Assembly (NCBI GenBank): GCA_003054665.1
Contig: QAYY01000009.1
Location: forward strand, 124,001-188,000
Source: Opitutaceae bacterium EW11
Lineage (GTDB): Bacteria > Verrucomicrobiota > Verrucomicrobiia > Opitutales > Opitutaceae
Direction of reading: 5' to 3'
Length of the DNA: 64,000 bases
The notes under the pieces were generated by a model. That model was not told where the DNA came from. It ran no database searches and saw only the letters and a program-made list of their open reading frames with translations. Of the stretch, positions 9,977 to 19,024 are shown piece after piece. Each line of letters starts with the position of its first letter. Position 1 is the stretch's first letter. Made by a program: the position numbers and the translations under genes.

Positions 9977-10626
9977 CGATGGCAGCCGGTGCAGCTAGTC
10001 GGAGGGATGACCTTGTTGTTCTTCACGAAGTCCGCGGCCCATTTTGCATGGTCGGGCATCTGCGCGGGAGTCCACGCGAGGTTCGTGACCTGATCCAGCG
10101 GACGCAGCTGCGGCGCGGGATTGCGGTGACAGTTCAAACAGAAACTCATGCTCAGAGGCTGCGCGTGCTGCACGACCTCCATCTGATCGATACGCCCGTG
10201 GCACTCGAAGCAGGAGACGCCGCGGTCAACGTGAGCCGAGTGGTTGAAATAGACATAGTCCGGCAGTTGGTGAACGCGCTTCCACGGCACGGGATCACCG
10301 GATTCGTAGCTTGCGCGAATCGGCGCCAGCAGCGGGCTATCCGGGCGCACGTGCAGATGGCAGTTCATGCACGTCTGCGCCGTCGGAAGGTTCGCCACAC
10401 CGGACTTCTCGACATTGCTGTGGCAGTAGCGGCAATCCATGCCGAGTTGCCCAACGTGAAGGGCATGGCTATACGGCACGGGCTGAACCGGCGCGTATCC
10501 GACACGCGTGTACTTCGGCGTGGCGTAGTAGGTCGTCGCCGCCGTGACGACTCCCGCCAGGATGAAGACAAAAAGGATGATTTGGAGCGGCAGCTTGTTC
10601 GCCGATTTCGGGAAAATCTTCGACAT
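9973..10626 (-). CDS. actA: alternative complex III pentahaem cytochrome c subunit ActA
   Basis: I chose the ATG at 10626 (MSKIFPKS), giving 217 residues; the frame stays open further upstream, but that part is arginine-rich and overlaps the small Tat-like ORF. One membrane helix (about 12-33) anchors the protein. Five haem c motifs follow: CRYCH, CMNCH, CFECH, CLNCH and CTGCH, matching the pentahaem ActA of ACIII. It faces the periplasm and relays electrons from ActB. It opens the canonical actABCDEF order, and its stop overlaps actB. Confidence 0.93.
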   Translation of the reverse strand: MSKIFPKSANKLPLQIILFVFILAGVVTAATTYYATPKYTRVGYAPVQPVPYSHALHVGQLGMDCRYCHSNVEKSGVANLPTAQTCMNCHLHVRPDSPLLAPIRASYESGDPVPWKRVHQLPDYVYFNHSAHVDRGVSCFECHGRIDQMEVVQHAQPLSMSFCLNCHRNPAPQLRPLDQVTNLAWTPAQMPDHAKWAADFVKNNKVIPPTSCTGCHR

Positions 10627-10651
10627 ATTCGGAGAAAACCAGTCGGGGCGG

Positions 10652-10852
10652 TTAGAGGGACTCGCTGGTGCGCGCGACCGCGCGTGGCTCAGCGCGCACG
10701 ACCACCGTGGATTCCGGCGTGGCAGCCTTCTCCGACAAGGCTGCCAACGGCTTTGCCAGCAGCTTCGGGCCAAACCCCACTGCTGCGATCAAACCGGCTA
10801 GCTTTGCAAAGAACGTCTTGCGCGTGTGTCGTGGGCTCACAGTTGGTTTCAA
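10652..10852 (-). CDS. short Tat-signal-like protein preceding actA
   Basis: 66 residues, ending 25 bases before the actA start. The N-terminus has a twin-arginine-like segment (RHTRKTFFAKL; RK rather than RR) followed by a hydrophobic stretch LAGLIAAVGFG, then about 35 residues rich in Ala, Glu, Val and Arg with no domain. It reads as an export signal carrying almost no cargo. Position makes it the probable first gene of the ACIII operon. Small Tat-signal proteins with no known role occur in other genomes, so I treat it as likely real but of unknown function. Confidence 0.5.
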   Translation of the reverse strand: MKPTVSPRHTRKTFFAKLAGLIAAVGFGPKLLAKPLAALSEKAATPESTVVVRAEPRAVARTSESL

Positions 10853-11529
10853 GTGGTTTTGAAAGCGGGCGTGCAGCGAAGGCAGCAGCTAATTGAATGT
10901 AAACTAAATTTTCTTCCCAACCTGTGTCGCAATCCGCATCGCCTTTCAGAGAGTTTACCCCTCGTTTGTCTTTGCGCTCCAAAAGCATGCGAATCCATGG
11001 AAGGCACCCTAATAATAGCCTCTTTATTAGCATTCCTTCCTTCGCACTGTTACAGAGCAAGATCACGGCGATACCCCCTCTAATCGGGCACTTTGGGCGG
11101 CTAATTCCTTGTGCGCAGAATCTGCCAATCTCCGGTCGCGGGTTGGCCTCAGAAACGAGGGCGAGGTCAGGGTTTTTCAACATACACAAGCAGCCAGGAG
11201 CAATCTGCTCGCACGACGCCAGAGGCGTCTCACACCTGTTCTTGGATGCGTCGCCGACCAAGCACTACAGCGTCCGGCAGCCATCGAGCCTCCCAAAAGG
11301 GTGAATCGGCGAGATCGCAAGCGTCTTCGTTGGGCAGTAGCCGATCACTACGGTCGGCTGGACGATTCCGGAGCCCGACCGGAATCGCTACGGGCGGCCT
11401 CGTTCGCGCCAGCGCATTCCGCCGCCGTCTATCCAAGTGGGATGAGATCGGCTCCCAATCGCCAGTTCTGCTCGGGCAATCGCCGTCGCGGCGACGCGCG
11501 CCCCTTCGGGACATGTCCTGCCCAAAGCA
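10853..11529. other. intergenic region upstream of the ACIII operon
   Basis: No convincing gene. The part at 10890-11080 is clearly AT-richer than its surroundings and should hold the promoter of the minus-strand operon; I cannot define -35/-10 boxes with confidence. It contains a perfect 7-bp inverted repeat, CTAATAA/TTATTAG, at 11009-11015 and 11024-11030 with an 8-base spacer, which could be an operator or a weak hairpin. The part at 11100-11529 is GC-rich; its short open frames have no protein-like composition. Confidence 0.6.
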
Positions 11530-12219
11530 CTACACGAACAAGCCGTCCCGCATCGGGCGCACGCTGTCGCAGCGCCCCGCTATCTCTGGATTGTGCGTGA
11601 CGAGGATGATCGCCTGGCCGCTTTCCTTCGCGAGCCTCGTCATCAAATCGAAAACGAGCGCGGAGTTCTTCACGTCCAGATTTCCCGTCGGCTCGTCGGC
11701 CAAGATGATGGAAGGCTGGTTCGCAAGGGCGCGCGCGATCGCTACGCGCTGCTGTTCACCACCTGAGAGCTGGGTTGCCAAACGATGCGTCTTTTCGCCA
11801 AGGCCGACGTCGTTGAGCAGCATCTTGGCCCGGTCCACCATCTGCGCCGGCGTGAGTTTGCCGAGTTTGCGCATGGGCATCATCACGTTTTCCAGCGCGG
11901 TGAACTCGAGCATCAGAAAGTGAAACTGAAAAACGAATCCGATGTGTTCGCCGCGGGCCGCGGTGCGCGCCTCGTCGACGCTATTGGACATCAGGTGGCC
12001 GTTGATCCAGATCTCGCCCGAATCAGGCCGGTCCAGCAGCCCCAGAAGATAAAGCAGCGTGCTTTTGCCGCACCCGGAGGGCCCGACGATCGCATAGACT
12101 TCGCCCCGCTTGGCTTCGAAAGATACGCCGCGAAGCACATGGACCCTACCCTCGCCTTGCCCCAGGTAACGGTGGATGTCGGTGCAGCGAAGCGCGATGT
12201 TGTCGGAGATCTCAGGCAT
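11530..12219 (-). CDS. ABC exporter ATPase, LolD/MacB-type
   Basis: 229 residues, a complete nucleotide-binding domain. Walker A is GPSGCGKST, the signature is LSGGEQQRVAIARAL, Walker B is IILADEPTGNLD, and the switch histidine lies in LVTHNPE. This belongs to the LolD/MacB/DevA group, which powers mechanotransmission exporters. It starts 9 bases after the permease stop and is the last gene of a four-gene unit TolC-adaptor-permease-ATPase. It could serve lipoprotein sorting, but the HlyD adaptor and TolC neighbours favour tripartite export across the outer membrane. The substrate is unknown. Confidence 0.9.
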   Translation of the reverse strand: MPEISDNIALRCTDIHRYLGQGEGRVHVLRGVSFEAKRGEVYAIVGPSGCGKSTLLYLLGLLDRPDSGEIWINGHLMSNSVDEARTAARGEHIGFVFQFHFLMLEFTALENVMMPMRKLGKLTPAQMVDRAKMLLNDVGLGEKTHRLATQLSGGEQQRVAIARALANQPSIILADEPTGNLDVKNSALVFDLMTRLAKESGQAIILVTHNPEIAGRCDSVRPMRDGLFV

Positions 12220-12228
12220 GGTTCGAAC

Positions 12229-13491
12229 TCACTGGGCCGTGCCGCGAATGACGTCGCCGGGCTCGAGACGTGCCGCCCGGCGGGAAGGCACTAGACTCGC
12301 CACCATGACCATGATCACGGCCGTGAGCACCGCCGCGACGTAGTGCCAGAGGGACCAGGCGACGATGAATGTATCGGTCGCAAAAATACCCCGAATGCTG
12401 ATGCGGACCTGCGACACGGAATACGTCACGAGCGCGCCGAGCGCCATTCCCACGACGGTGCCGATCACCAGTACGATCGCCGCCTGCCACAGAAAAACGC
12501 GCGAAATATCCTGGCGCGTGTAACCCATAGACCGAAGGATCGCGATGTCCTTCGTCTTCTCCATGACCATCATGGCCAAGGTGTTGAACATCGCCAAACC
12601 CGCGATGAGGATAAAAACGGACACGGTGATCGCGGTGGAAAACCGGAGGGCGCGAAAGACCTCGAGCCAGCTCTTCTCGCGCTCCTGCCAGCTGCGGGCG
12701 CTGTAGTGGATCACATCCTCGATCCGAAGCGCGTCCTGCGGAGCGCGATCCTTCTCGAAAAGGCTCACCTGGATGAATGAGGCGCCAGTCGGCTTGCGCA
12801 ACAGCGAGCGGCACTCGCTCATGTTGAGGTACACCCGGCTGCGATCGATGTCGGCCACACCGGTCTCATAGATCGCGCTCACACGATAGCGGCGGGATTG
12901 GCGGCCTGTCTTGTCGGAGGCTTCCAGAATGAACCAATCCCCCACCGAAAGAAGAAGCCGCTCGGAAATGACTTTGCCGATGAGCGCTCCGGAGGGCGAT
13001 GACCGGAAATCTTCCAGCGAGCCTTCCACTATCTGTTGTCGAAGATCGGATACGCGAAGGTGGTCCTCCAAATTGATGCCGTAGGCGCGGACGGACTCTC
13101 CCTTGAACGAGCTGCGCATCATCGCCGGTCCGTGGAGGACCTCGGAAACCGCCGCAACGTTGTCGAACTCTTTCAGCGCCGAGATGACCTGCTTGGGTTC
13201 TTCGATGCCCTCGACGTATTTGCGCCCCTCACGCTGCGCGATCATGAATGAGGAATCGCCGGTAGCCCCCTTCGCCGCGAGCGTTCTCATCGTTTCCTGG
13301 ATTTTGTCCTCGATGCGAATCGCGCCGTTGGTGCCGAGGATCGTCTTGATGAAGTAGTCCTCGAAACCACTGGTCGTCGCCTGCGTGACGATGAACAGTC
13401 CCACGCCAAGGATGATGCACGAGAGGCTCATCAACATGGCGCGTTTTTTCGCAGTGAGAAAACGAAAGGCGATGCGGAGAGTGGGCGACAT
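12229..13491 (-). CDS. ABC exporter permease, LolC/E-MacB (FtsX) family
   Basis: I chose the ATG at 13491 (MSPTLRIAFRFL), giving 420 residues; the frame is open upstream but with non-protein-like composition. The layout is typical: one N-terminal helix (about 18-40), a periplasmic domain of about 240 residues, then three C-terminal helices with the FtsX-like stretch MEKTKDIAILRSMGYTR on the cytoplasmic side. It pairs with the ATPase downstream and the adaptor upstream. The first helix region looks more LolC/E-like than MacB-like, but a lipoprotein role is not supported by the neighbours. Confidence 0.88.
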   Translation of the reverse strand: MSPTLRIAFRFLTAKKRAMLMSLSCIILGVGLFIVTQATTSGFEDYFIKTILGTNGAIRIEDKIQETMRTLAAKGATGDSSFMIAQREGRKYVEGIEEPKQVISALKEFDNVAAVSEVLHGPAMMRSSFKGESVRAYGINLEDHLRVSDLRQQIVEGSLEDFRSSPSGALIGKVISERLLLSVGDWFILEASDKTGRQSRRYRVSAIYETGVADIDRSRVYLNMSECRSLLRKPTGASFIQVSLFEKDRAPQDALRIEDVIHYSARSWQEREKSWLEVFRALRFSTAITVSVFILIAGLAMFNTLAMMVMEKTKDIAILRSMGYTRQDISRVFLWQAAIVLVIGTVVGMALGALVTYSVSQVRISIRGIFATDTFIVAWSLWHYVAAVLTAVIMVMVASLVPSRRAARLEPGDVIRGTAQ

Positions 13492-13528
13492 TGCTGGGCG
13501 GAGCCGCGATGGCGGCTTGGGCGAACGA

Positions 13529-14647
13529 TCAGTTCGACAGTTTCGTGCGGACCCGATCGCCCGGACGGAATCGGTCGAGTTCCTCAACAATGACTTCGTC
13601 GCCTTGATTCAGGCCCTTCAGGATTTCGACTTGGTTCAGGCTCGTGAACCCGGTCTCGACGTGGCGTTGCTCCACTTTGCCATCCTTCACCACGTACACG
13701 AAATGCTGGAAGAGGGCGCGCCTCGGAATGATGGTCTGCGACTTCCGCTCGTTCACGACGATGTTGACCTCGCCGGTGATGCCCGGGACGAGCAGTTCGG
13801 GATCGATCTTCACATCGAGGTGAACGACGTAGCGTTGTGTGTCGGGATCCGCCGTCGGCAGAACCTTTGCCACCTTCGCTTCGTATTGCTGATCCCCATA
13901 CCCGAGAAATCGAACCGTGGCGTTTTGCCCGACTTTCACGCCGGAAAAGTTTTCCTCGCTGATGCGCGCCTCGACCGTGCGGCTCTTGGAAATGATCGTG
14001 GCGATCGGTGAGTTCGGGCTGATGAGATCCCCGAGGCGCGCGAACACCTCCGAAATCTTGCCGTCGAAGATCGCCAACATGCGCGTCTTCTCATGCTGGC
14101 GCTGTTTCGTTTTGAGTGCGTTCTCCAGCGTCTCCACCGCCTGCTGGTTAGCGACATTCTCCAGTTCCACGCGCTTTTCCAGCTGCTTCACGTTGCGCTG
14201 GGCTTTCTGCAGGTCGGCCTCGGAGATGCTGCCCAGTTTGAACTGGCGTTCGGCGTTCGCCAAATCGGCCTTGGCGCCTTCGAGATCCACTGCCGCGAGA
14301 GAACCGATTTCCAGACGCGCCTTGGCCGCCTTCAGGTCCGCCTGGATACGTTCGATCTCAAGTTCCAGATCGGCGGGATCGAGCTGCACGAGAAAGTCAC
14401 CTTTCTTCACTTCCTTGCCTTCGTCGAGTGCGCTTTCCATGACCCGACCATTCCCTTCGGTCCTCAGCTGCATCGCGTATTCGGCGCGGACCACCACGCT
14501 GCCGGGCACCGCGTCGACCGCGGTGCCAGGAGAAACCTTAGCGACAACCGCTTGGGGGCGGATCGCGAAACTGACCAGATAGCCGATCACGGCCAGCGCA
14601 ACGACGCCGATCGCGATCCGGATTCCAATTCGTGGGCTACTTGCCAT
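13529..14647 (-). CDS. HlyD/MacA-type periplasmic adaptor protein
   Basis: The start ATG at 14647 (MASSPRIG) gives 372 residues and overlaps the tolC-like stop by 11 bases. One membrane anchor (about 5-27) is followed by a split biotinyl-lipoyl domain, a long alpha-helical hairpin (about 90-200, rich in Glu, Lys and Ala, with the KAQRNVKQLEKRVELE stretch), a beta-barrel and a membrane-proximal domain ending in LNQGDEVIVEE. Such adaptors bridge the inner-membrane ABC permease and TolC. Order and overlaps show one operon with the exporter genes. Confidence 0.9.
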   Translation of the reverse strand: MASSPRIGIRIAIGVVALAVIGYLVSFAIRPQAVVAKVSPGTAVDAVPGSVVVRAEYAMQLRTEGNGRVMESALDEGKEVKKGDFLVQLDPADLELEIERIQADLKAAKARLEIGSLAAVDLEGAKADLANAERQFKLGSISEADLQKAQRNVKQLEKRVELENVANQQAVETLENALKTKQRQHEKTRMLAIFDGKISEVFARLGDLISPNSPIATIISKSRTVEARISEENFSGVKVGQNATVRFLGYGDQQYEAKVAKVLPTADPDTQRYVVHLDVKIDPELLVPGITGEVNIVVNERKSQTIIPRRALFQHFVYVVKDGKVEQRHVETGFTSLNQVEILKGLNQGDEVIVEELDRFRPGDRVRTKLSN

Positions 14648-16049
14648 TGCGGAAATAACGGGCGGGAAGGTTTTGCAGGGCGGGATCCACGCCGAGAGTG
14701 GAAACGTAGTCGGACCATCGGCTGAGGAAATCTGCTCGAGCCACAACGCTGTCGAGTTCGGCCTTGTTGGCCATCTGGGTGAAACTATCCAGCGTACTCT
14801 GCGGAGTGACACCGTTGTTCACGTCTCCCGCAACCTTCTTCACACCGTCTTGCGCAAGGGCGAGCCGGATCTCAGTCAGATCCATCAGTCGTCCAGAGAA
14901 TCCGATCTGTTTCTCCAACCCTCGCACTTGCTCTGACAGTGTCTTCTTGTAGCTCTCGAGATTTTGTTCAGCCAGCCGCTTGGCGGCGAGAGCCGAGAGC
15001 TTGGCGCCGCGCGTCGCCAAGCCGTCGAAGAGTGTCCAATATCCGTAAACTCCGTAGTATTTGCTGGTCGTCGCCGACTGAACAATCGTCAGCTTGCCGG
15101 TGCCATCCTGGGCCAGATTCGACTGGTTGCCATAGTTGTAGCTGGCAGAAAGGTTAATCTTCGGAAGCAGGCGGGCGCGTGCCACGCGATAGCGCAGCTC
15201 GCCCTGGCGTATTGTATCTCTGTATACACCAGCCATGAGTGTGTTTTCGAAATCATCAGCACGGAACGAATCGAAATAGGCAGCCAAGGTTTGGGCCGCG
15301 TACACTGGCTTGGGGATGCTCGACGGGACCATTTCGTCGGTAATTTCTCCAACCCCTGCGCTCAACGCCAGCAGACGCCGGCTTTGATCATAATCCGCTT
15401 CGGCACGGTCGCTATAGATTCGTGCTTCGTCGACGGCCAATCGCGGGTTAATGATATCGCCTGAAGAGATCCGACCATCCCGGAGCCTCGCCTCCTGAAT
15501 CGCGAGATTCGACTCCGCCATTTGCTGCGCGAAACGCGTGTTCCGGAGTACGAGTTTCTTTTGGATCAACGCGAGGTACTGAGCCCGGATGTTCACCGCA
15601 AGCGTGCGGTAGACTTCTGCATACTGCTTCGCGGCTATCGCCACCTGCAATTTGCTGATGTCGCGCTGGTATTTCAACGCCCCCCACTGGAACACAGGCT
15701 GACTCGCAGAGAGACCGTAGGAAAACGAGTCACTTTTAGTGGGAAAACTACCAGGAGTGTCCAAGCGAGTTTCGCTTTTCGAGTACGAACCACTTCCCGC
15801 GATGCTGGGCAGCATTGGCGCACGATCCATGATGTAGTTCGCCTCCGCCTGCGCCACGTCGAGATTCCGGGCCAACATCGTTGGCGACTGTTTCACCGCC
15901 GCTTCGAGAATCCTTTTCAGGTCAGGAAGCAGATCCTCCGGCAGCGCTGCCGGCATCGGAGGATTGGATTCGGCAAAGGCCGCTCCCGCCAGGAGAGCCA
16001 TACCAAAGAATGTGCGTAAAGAGTTCTTTACCAGGTTCGTCAGGAACAT
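14637..16049 (-). CDS. TolC-family outer membrane efflux protein
   Basis: 470 residues with a cleavable signal peptide (about 8-26, ending AGAAFA). The rest shows the two internally repeated TolC halves, with helical segments such as AEANYIMDRAPMLPSIAGSG and the YGLSASQPVFQWG beta-strand signature, mirrored later by INLSASYNYGNQS and YGVYGYWTLFDG. It forms the outer-membrane channel of the exporter encoded by the next three genes. It is probably the first gene of the operon, because 130 bases without a gene lie upstream of it. Confidence 0.9.
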   Translation of the reverse strand: MFLTNLVKNSLRTFFGMALLAGAAFAESNPPMPAALPEDLLPDLKRILEAAVKQSPTMLARNLDVAQAEANYIMDRAPMLPSIAGSGSYSKSETRLDTPGSFPTKSDSFSYGLSASQPVFQWGALKYQRDISKLQVAIAAKQYAEVYRTLAVNIRAQYLALIQKKLVLRNTRFAQQMAESNLAIQEARLRDGRISSGDIINPRLAVDEARIYSDRAEADYDQSRRLLALSAGVGEITDEMVPSSIPKPVYAAQTLAAYFDSFRADDFENTLMAGVYRDTIRQGELRYRVARARLLPKINLSASYNYGNQSNLAQDGTGKLTIVQSATTSKYYGVYGYWTLFDGLATRGAKLSALAAKRLAEQNLESYKKTLSEQVRGLEKQIGFSGRLMDLTEIRLALAQDGVKKVAGDVNNGVTPQSTLDSFTQMANKAELDSVVARADFLSRWSDYVSTLGVDPALQNLPARYFRNGK

Positions 16050-16181
16050 TTTTTCGAATGCGAAGGCAGAGGGCTTAAATCGTGAGACCGTTCCAATTCA
16101 TGGCTGATTGCAACCCATAAATCCCAGCGGCGGATTGGCCGTGACCGCTAAAAGAAACACGGGTTGCCAGAATTTTCCGGC

Positions 16182-18755
16182 TTAATCGGAAGTGACCGTC
16201 GATCGACGCAAACCCGCCATCCACAACGCGAGAAAGACGACCCAACTCGCAAACGACACGAAGAACGCCAGCTGCAGCCGGCGAGATCCGACGAATGAGA
16301 GTTCGACGGAGTTGGGACCGGGTACCAGCGGCACCGATACGAGATTGTTGACGCTACGGAGGGGATCCACGTTGTGCCCATTGAGCGTAGCCCGGTATCC
16401 AGGGATCCACGTACGAGGGGTCTCAAGCACTGCCGGCCCCGTGACGTTGGCCTGCGCCTTGTATGTGGGGACCAACGATGACGTCCGCACCGGCAGCGTT
16501 TCCGCCGAAACGGCGCGCACTTCAACAGAAGCGAATACCTGCGGAGCCAAACCATTCGGCATCGCCGGCTCGGGACGAAAGCGGAATGTCAGCACCTGCG
16601 GCTCAGGGGCAGTCGACCAAATCACCAGGTCCTTCCCATTGCCCGGCGCGCACCCAAACGCCTTCGCCTCCCCGGAGGAGGGCAGTATGTATTCGCGATA
16701 AAAGTACTGCCCCTCGATCACGAGGATGCCCGCCCAGTCGGTGCGGCTGAATGCAAACGTAAGCAAGACACGTCCGCCCGGCGCCAACTGAACCTTGGGT
16801 CCGATACTTAGCCACCCTGGCAGCGCCGCGTCCGGCTCGGCTTTCAGAATGAGCGTTTCCCTCGGCTCAGGAGTCTTGTAGCCCAGTGCAAGGGCCGGGT
16901 TGGGTTCACCCGTACCCGGGTCGAGGAGACGGCTTTCGAAATGATAGTCGCGTACTCCGTGCGAGAAATACGGCGGTAGTCCGATAAAGTTACCGCTGTA
17001 AATCGTCAGCACCGAGTTTTCGGGCCGCATCACGTTTTTTGTCTGGGCAGGGCTGTGCAGAAGAGACTCGGAGAACCGCTGGATCTTCCGGGCCTCTCGC
17101 ACGGACCAGACCGCCAGCAGTGCCATCGCGCAGAATCCGATGCGGGAAGCCCAAGGACGCGTCTTTCCGAGCCAGACCAACGCGCCAAACCCTCCGAAGG
17201 CCATCGCCGCCGCCCACACAGGAGTGATCCGCAGATTCACCGCGCCGCTCGTGGACGCGATGAGCGAAACCGGAACAGAACTCCAAAACGCGGCCGCAAC
17301 AGGCGTGACCGGCAAGAGGCAGAGTGTCAGGAGGGCCCCCATGCCTGCCAACAGCTTCGTCGTGGCGTCCTCCACGAACCAAGACGCCATCAAGCCGAGT
17401 ACCCCGAGCAGCAACAGAGCCCAGCCCGGTTGCACATCCGACAACGGTCCTGCAGGTGCATGAACAGGCAGGAGAATCCCTGGCCAGAAATTCTTCGTGA
17501 ACGCGACGGTCGCATCCGCCACCGGAGAGGGGGCCGGCCAAAGCCAGCGCGCCGCAACCAGCACAAGCAATGCACACGGAATCGCCGCGAGCACGGCATT
17601 CGCTCGGACCGCAGCGACGGCTCCAGACCACGGGTGGAATGAGGTATCACTCCCAGCAGCGCCAGCGTCGATCGATTTGCCCTCCGCGCTCCGGCGGCGG
17701 CGCCGCGCCCAGAACCAAATCACGCCGCAAAAAACGAACCCTGCGGAAATGAGCGGCACGGCCGCCCGCCACGGCATTTCCAGCCCACCGACGGGACTTA
17801 TCTCCGAGATACCCTGAAACTGAAACGCGTTCAGCGCATAGAGAAACACCGCAGTCGCACCCGGCAGTGCGAAGGCCCTCCATCCAGTCCCGCGACAAGC
17901 CAAGAGAATAAACGCCACTCCAAACGAGACAATCGCGGTCCAAAGTCCCACCGGAGGGTGGCAGTTCAGGATGACTGCCAGAACCGCGGCCAGCTTCGCC
18001 GCGGCAAGAACGCTTCGGCTCTCCGCCATTCTTCGAGCCGCATGGAACGCAAGGGGAATCCAAGCCGCCGCGAGGAACGACATGTACATGTCGTGAATAC
18101 AAAGCAGCGCCAAAGCTGCGGGGCTCAGAACGAAGCAGACGCTGACGATCCAAGCCGTCCAACGGTGCCGTGGCGCCCAGGAGGAAAATGCAACATAGCA
18201 GCCCAAGCTCGAAAGCACCGAGGCCAAAACGACCGTAGCATGCTGCAGAACGATCATGGAAAACTGCCGCCCGGTGATAACATCAATCAACCCAGCGAAG
18301 TTCTGATAGAATGGAGCGAAGCGGAATGGATGAACTGCACCATTGAACTGATACGGTCCCTGCCCTACCAGCACTGGGAAGACACCCGCTCGCGACTGAT
18401 CGAGGTGGTCAGCCAAGACGCGCAGATACCACGTTGCATCGATTCCACCAACGAATCGTGTCGTGAGAAAGGGACACACAGCCCAGAGCCCGCCGGCCAC
18501 CAGAGTGAGCACCCGTAGCAGTTCTAGCCAGGCACTGGCCTCCGACTGTTTCACTCGCCCCAACAGCCATCGCAAGCCCCAGACCACGCCCACGAGCCCC
18601 AGCGCCAAAAACAGAGGATCACGTAGTTCAAACCCAAGCTGACGATGCGCCTCCCAGACCGCCACCACCACGAGAAGCCAGCCAGTCAGGTTCGGCGCGA
18701 GTAAACCGCGCGGCGTCTTAGGACATTTCTCGGGATCGGGATTGGCGCGGTTCAT
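16182..18755 (-). CDS. large GT-C-like/YfhO-like polytopic membrane protein, paralogue 1
   Basis: 857 residues, with about 13-15 membrane helices in the first 540 or so and a soluble C-terminal beta-rich part before one last helix. Asp106 lies in GGIDATWYLRVLADHLDQSR, the first external loop, where GT-C glycosyltransferases keep their catalytic acid; a second acidic motif is CIHDMYMSF. The soluble part includes YILPSSGEAKAFG and a WIPGYRATLNG segment as in YfhO-type proteins. It is clearly related to the 728-residue protein at 40701-42887, which shares both acidic motifs and both C-terminal segments. It probably transfers a lipid-linked sugar on the periplasmic side; donor and acceptor are unknown. 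Confidence 0.75.
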   Translation of the reverse strand: MNRANPDPEKCPKTPRGLLAPNLTGWLLVVVAVWEAHRQLGFELRDPLFLALGLVGVVWGLRWLLGRVKQSEASAWLELLRVLTLVAGGLWAVCPFLTTRFVGGIDATWYLRVLADHLDQSRAGVFPVLVGQGPYQFNGAVHPFRFAPFYQNFAGLIDVITGRQFSMIVLQHATVVLASVLSSLGCYVAFSSWAPRHRWTAWIVSVCFVLSPAALALLCIHDMYMSFLAAAWIPLAFHAARRMAESRSVLAAAKLAAVLAVILNCHPPVGLWTAIVSFGVAFILLACRGTGWRAFALPGATAVFLYALNAFQFQGISEISPVGGLEMPWRAAVPLISAGFVFCGVIWFWARRRRRSAEGKSIDAGAAGSDTSFHPWSGAVAAVRANAVLAAIPCALLVLVAARWLWPAPSPVADATVAFTKNFWPGILLPVHAPAGPLSDVQPGWALLLLGVLGLMASWFVEDATTKLLAGMGALLTLCLLPVTPVAAAFWSSVPVSLIASTSGAVNLRITPVWAAAMAFGGFGALVWLGKTRPWASRIGFCAMALLAVWSVREARKIQRFSESLLHSPAQTKNVMRPENSVLTIYSGNFIGLPPYFSHGVRDYHFESRLLDPGTGEPNPALALGYKTPEPRETLILKAEPDAALPGWLSIGPKVQLAPGGRVLLTFAFSRTDWAGILVIEGQYFYREYILPSSGEAKAFGCAPGNGKDLVIWSTAPEPQVLTFRFRPEPAMPNGLAPQVFASVEVRAVSAETLPVRTSSLVPTYKAQANVTGPAVLETPRTWIPGYRATLNGHNVDPLRSVNNLVSVPLVPGPNSVELSFVGSRRLQLAFFVSFASWVVFLALWMAGLRRSTVTSD

Positions 18756-18853
18756 TTCGAGCGGGATCCGCCGCCTGAATAACGACGAAAGGAGCAGAAA
18801 AGTCCAAGATCCGCTAAGCGCGCAACCCCGGAGTCGCGATCGTGGTTCCCTCT

Positions 18854-18879
18854 CCGTCAGGCCACCATCATCCTGACGG
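18854..18879. repeat. 8-bp perfect inverted repeat (hairpin)
   Basis: CCGTCAGG at 18854-18861 pairs with CCTGACGG at 18872-18879 across a 10-base loop. It lies in the gap between the methyltransferase stop (19025) and the start of the 857-residue gene (18755), both on the minus strand. There is no T-run, so it is not a typical intrinsic terminator. Confidence 0.5.
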
Positions 18880-19024
18880 GTCGCTCAGAATCGATTCCTC
18901 GCCAAGTCAGGCACTGCCCCCCAAGCCGGCGATCGTGCAAACCCGGACTGAACACGAAGGAGAGACGCCGGATGCCCTCACTCGAGGAAGCGCAGTTCAA
19001 ACGCTCGAGTATCAGCCGCGGCGA

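Noticed and set aside
11109-11923. Plus-strand open frames over 11.1-11.9 kb as a possible gene upstream of the exporter
   Set aside because: They run into the antisense of the ATPase gene and are Arg/Ser-rich; no motif or plausible start was found.
12219-12245. GGTTCGAACTC, like a tRNA T-loop
   Set aside because: No acceptor or anticodon stem can be built around it, and it overlaps the gene ends of the exporter ATPase and permease.
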